In this document: in pieces, positions 60,141 to 62,000 of the stretch
How the letters are laid out: each line of letters opens with the position of its first letter
Numbering within the stretch: position 1 is the stretch's first letter
Assembly: GCA_014529385.2 (NCBI GenBank)
Contig: CM043945.1
Coordinates: 99,798,963 to 99,860,962 of the forward strand
Length of the DNA stretch: 62,000 bases
Reading direction: 5' to 3'
Origin: Adiantum capillus-veneris
Lineage: Eukaryota; Streptophyta; Polypodiopsida; Polypodiales; Pteridaceae
Notes under the pieces: generated by a model
Told to the model about the DNA's origin: nothing
The model's input: only the letters and a program-made list of their open reading frames with translations
Databases searched by the model: none
Program-made: the position numbers and the translations under genes

Positions 60141-61885
60141 CCATCTGGAATGTACTGTGTCAGCTATTTCCACCTCATCAACTATGTAAACAAGAAGATG
60201 CACCTGAATGGTTAGCATGGTAGTAGGAAAATGTTTCTCAAACATGCACACAACCTCCGCAGCATTTAGTTTGGCGAATGGTATGGAGTCTACGTTGATC
60301 TCCTTTTGTGAGATGATCCGTTGCACCAACTTCGCAAGTTTGTAGATTGTGTTACGGATGTTAGAAGACAAACATCCCTCAATGGCAATTGGTAAAATAA
60401 ACTGAAAAACACATGCAGCAATGATATTAAAGTCCACACACAAATTTGTTACACAATTCCCACTATGATATACTCCACTATGAACATACCCGACACATTT
60501 TCTGCCAGTTGTGTGACTTCAAACCGGTAAGCTTTCCTTCTTTAGTAAAACACGTTTGGAGCGAGTGCATTACGCTAGTGGGGGTCCACAAAGATTGAAT
60601 GGTCTCTTTTACTTAGCGTTCTTGGGCTCCGGTTCTTAGGGAGTTTTATCGATCCATCAGACACTGTTGCGGCCAATATTGCTCCATAGGATCCACATTT
60701 CCAAGGTCAATTCTGGCTCCCAAAGTATCTTTCTTGCCGGTCAGATGGTCCCATAGTAGATTACCCACATTCTTGAATATGTGCATTGGATCGAGCAAGT
60801 GATTGATCATGAGTCGGAGCTAGTATGGTAACTTGTACCATAGAGATAGTCTCTTCATCCTTGGAGGCAATCCGTCATCACACATCTCCTTCTGCTCTAA
60901 CCATGCTTGTGCAGACATCCTCGGTGGCTCTCCTCCCAAAAAGCCATCGCATAACACATGATTCTCTGGAAGATATGCTTGATGACCTTCGTAGATTTGC
61001 TTCTTCAATGAGGGCGCTCTACGTGCATTCAGTTCAGGTCCACATGTGACACGTGCTCTGTATCCGCTTGTTTGAAGCCTTGCATGTATACACATGGTAA
61101 TAGATCACCTTGAGAAAAACCAAGATTTACAGTGTCTGAGTGAGGAGTGTAAATAGATCACCTGAGCATTCTGTTAGTCTGGGATAGTCATGCATGGTCC
61201 ACATTAGAATGCCTCTGATCAAAGCATTTTGTGGACATGTGTGTCGGCTCATATCCACCACTTCTATACCAATCCACAATTGTTGTAGCTCTTCCAATAG
61301 TGGACGAAGATACACATCCATATTTTTCACTTTATATCGCCCCGGCACAATCAAGCTTAGCCATAGGTGCCCCTTCTTCGTAGTCAACCACGGGGGAATG
61401 TTTTAGTTGACGATGACAATGGGCCATACACTGTAAGATGTTGCTCTTTGAGCAAATGGATTTACTCCATCCATTGCGAGGCCTAAGCGCAAATTTCGAG
61501 CTTCCCTGGAAAAATCCAACCATGTTTCATCTATATGTTTGCAGGATGCACAATCTGAAGGAATCCGTAGCACACCATCTGAAGATTTATTCTTCTCATG
61601 CCATGATGCTAGGGCGGCCATGGACTTACATTTGAAGAAATGCTTGATGCGAGGAAGCAGAGGAAAATGTCGCAAAACCTTTTGCAGAATTTTTGTTCCG
61701 TGGAGATCTACTCGATATCTTTCGGAATCACATTTCGAACACTTCTCCATGTCTATGTAGTCCCCTCTGAAAAGAATGCAGTCAGTAGGACAAGCGTGGA
61801 TTGAATTGTAATCCATCCCCAAGTTTCCCAAAATCTTTCTTGCTTCCTCTCGGGGATCTGGCATCACATTATCTGCTGGTAGTAT
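60141..61885 (-). pseudogene. C1 TNP2 transposase, partial
   Basis: Exon 2 equivalent from ~61885 (LLKEHILPADNVMPDPREEA) to ~61160, with a TAA near 61403 where C2 reads Tyr. The zinc-like exon is at 61077-60820 (GYRARVTCGPELNARR). The DUF4218 part is at 60443-60141 (FEKHFPTTMLTIQVHLLVYI). The C-terminal DUF4218/DUF4216 exons are deleted. The first exon lies outside the window. Confidence 0.85.
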
Positions 61886-62000
61886 GTGCTCTTTAAGCAA
61901 TCTACACAACATAAAAATACGTACGGTACAATTGTGTAAAAATCTATCAGATCATTATACATTTAGAGTTTTATTAAAGTAAACTAATTGTAATAGATCA

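Larger units (their letters stand above)
59312..62000 (-). mobile_element. CACTA element C1, right part (runs off window)
   Basis: Resumes C1 after E3 and is colinear with C2: gene 2 at 60117-59312, then the transposase. Relative to C2 it lacks about 1.6 kb (C2 ~50147-51733): the join near 60140 goes from the gene 2 upstream region straight into the DUF4218 part. The right terminal repeat is beyond the window. Confidence 0.88.

Overview
This is nuclear DNA of a land plant with a repeat-rich genome. The evidence is GT-AG introns inside transposase genes, plant-type Ty3/gypsy and Ty1/copia elements primed by tRNA-Asp and tRNA-iMet, CACTA (En/Spm) elements with TNP2, DUF4218 and DUF4216 domains, a captured plant-specific HIPP gene, and long (GT)n(GA)n tracts. 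A fern or gymnosperm would fit, but I cannot place the species. I see no bacterial, organellar or viral genome segment, no rRNA or tRNA gene and no CRISPR array.

Layout. 1-4390 is a satellite with a ~223-bp higher-order unit, bracketed by ~420-bp direct repeats. 4555-6882 holds two FCP1/HAD-phosphatase-like sequences, the only host-gene-like material outside transposons; the first has one in-frame TAG and the second is clearly decayed. 6883-8944 is AT-rich with nothing recognisable. 8945-38405 is a tandem array of a ~1.52-kb repeat (R1) whose first unit is split by a gypsy element, E1 (10232-36071). E1 is itself split by a second, much larger gypsy element, E2 (13836-33228). 38930-41640 is a decayed LINE on the minus strand. 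43857-44423 is a gypsy gag fragment. From 44438 to the window end lies a Russian doll: CACTA element C1 contains copia element E3 (45568-59311), which contains a second CACTA element of the same family, C2 (48189-56353).

Target-site duplications support the nesting order: ACGG for E1, AGGTT for E2, CTCCA for E3 and AAA for C2. A 2.08-kb block (E1 gag 3' part plus E2 LTR) occurs twice, so the 3' end of E2 is not original. The simplest history is a tandem duplication followed by collapse of one E2 copy to a solo LTR.

The most unusual object is E2. Its polyprotein reads protease, RT, RNase H, two zinc-binding HHCC modules, integrase core, then a second retropepsin-like domain and a basic tail with repeated K-Q-[IV]-W motifs. 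Two untranslated regions, one before the gag ORF and one before an extra coiled-coil ORF3, carry nine copies of a 24-bp palindrome with CGCG at its centre. Four copies in each region have the same spacing, and the last lies ~190 bp before the ATG in both cases, although the flanks have diverged. C2 also carries a fragment of a HIPP metallochaperone gene that ends in a CaaX motif.

Most coding sequences here are decayed, and many stop codons look like CAG to TAG, CGA to TGA or TGG to TGA transitions, as expected of methylated, silenced repeats. The clear exception is the second gene of C2 (50126-48817, minus strand), which reads through four correctly phased exons.
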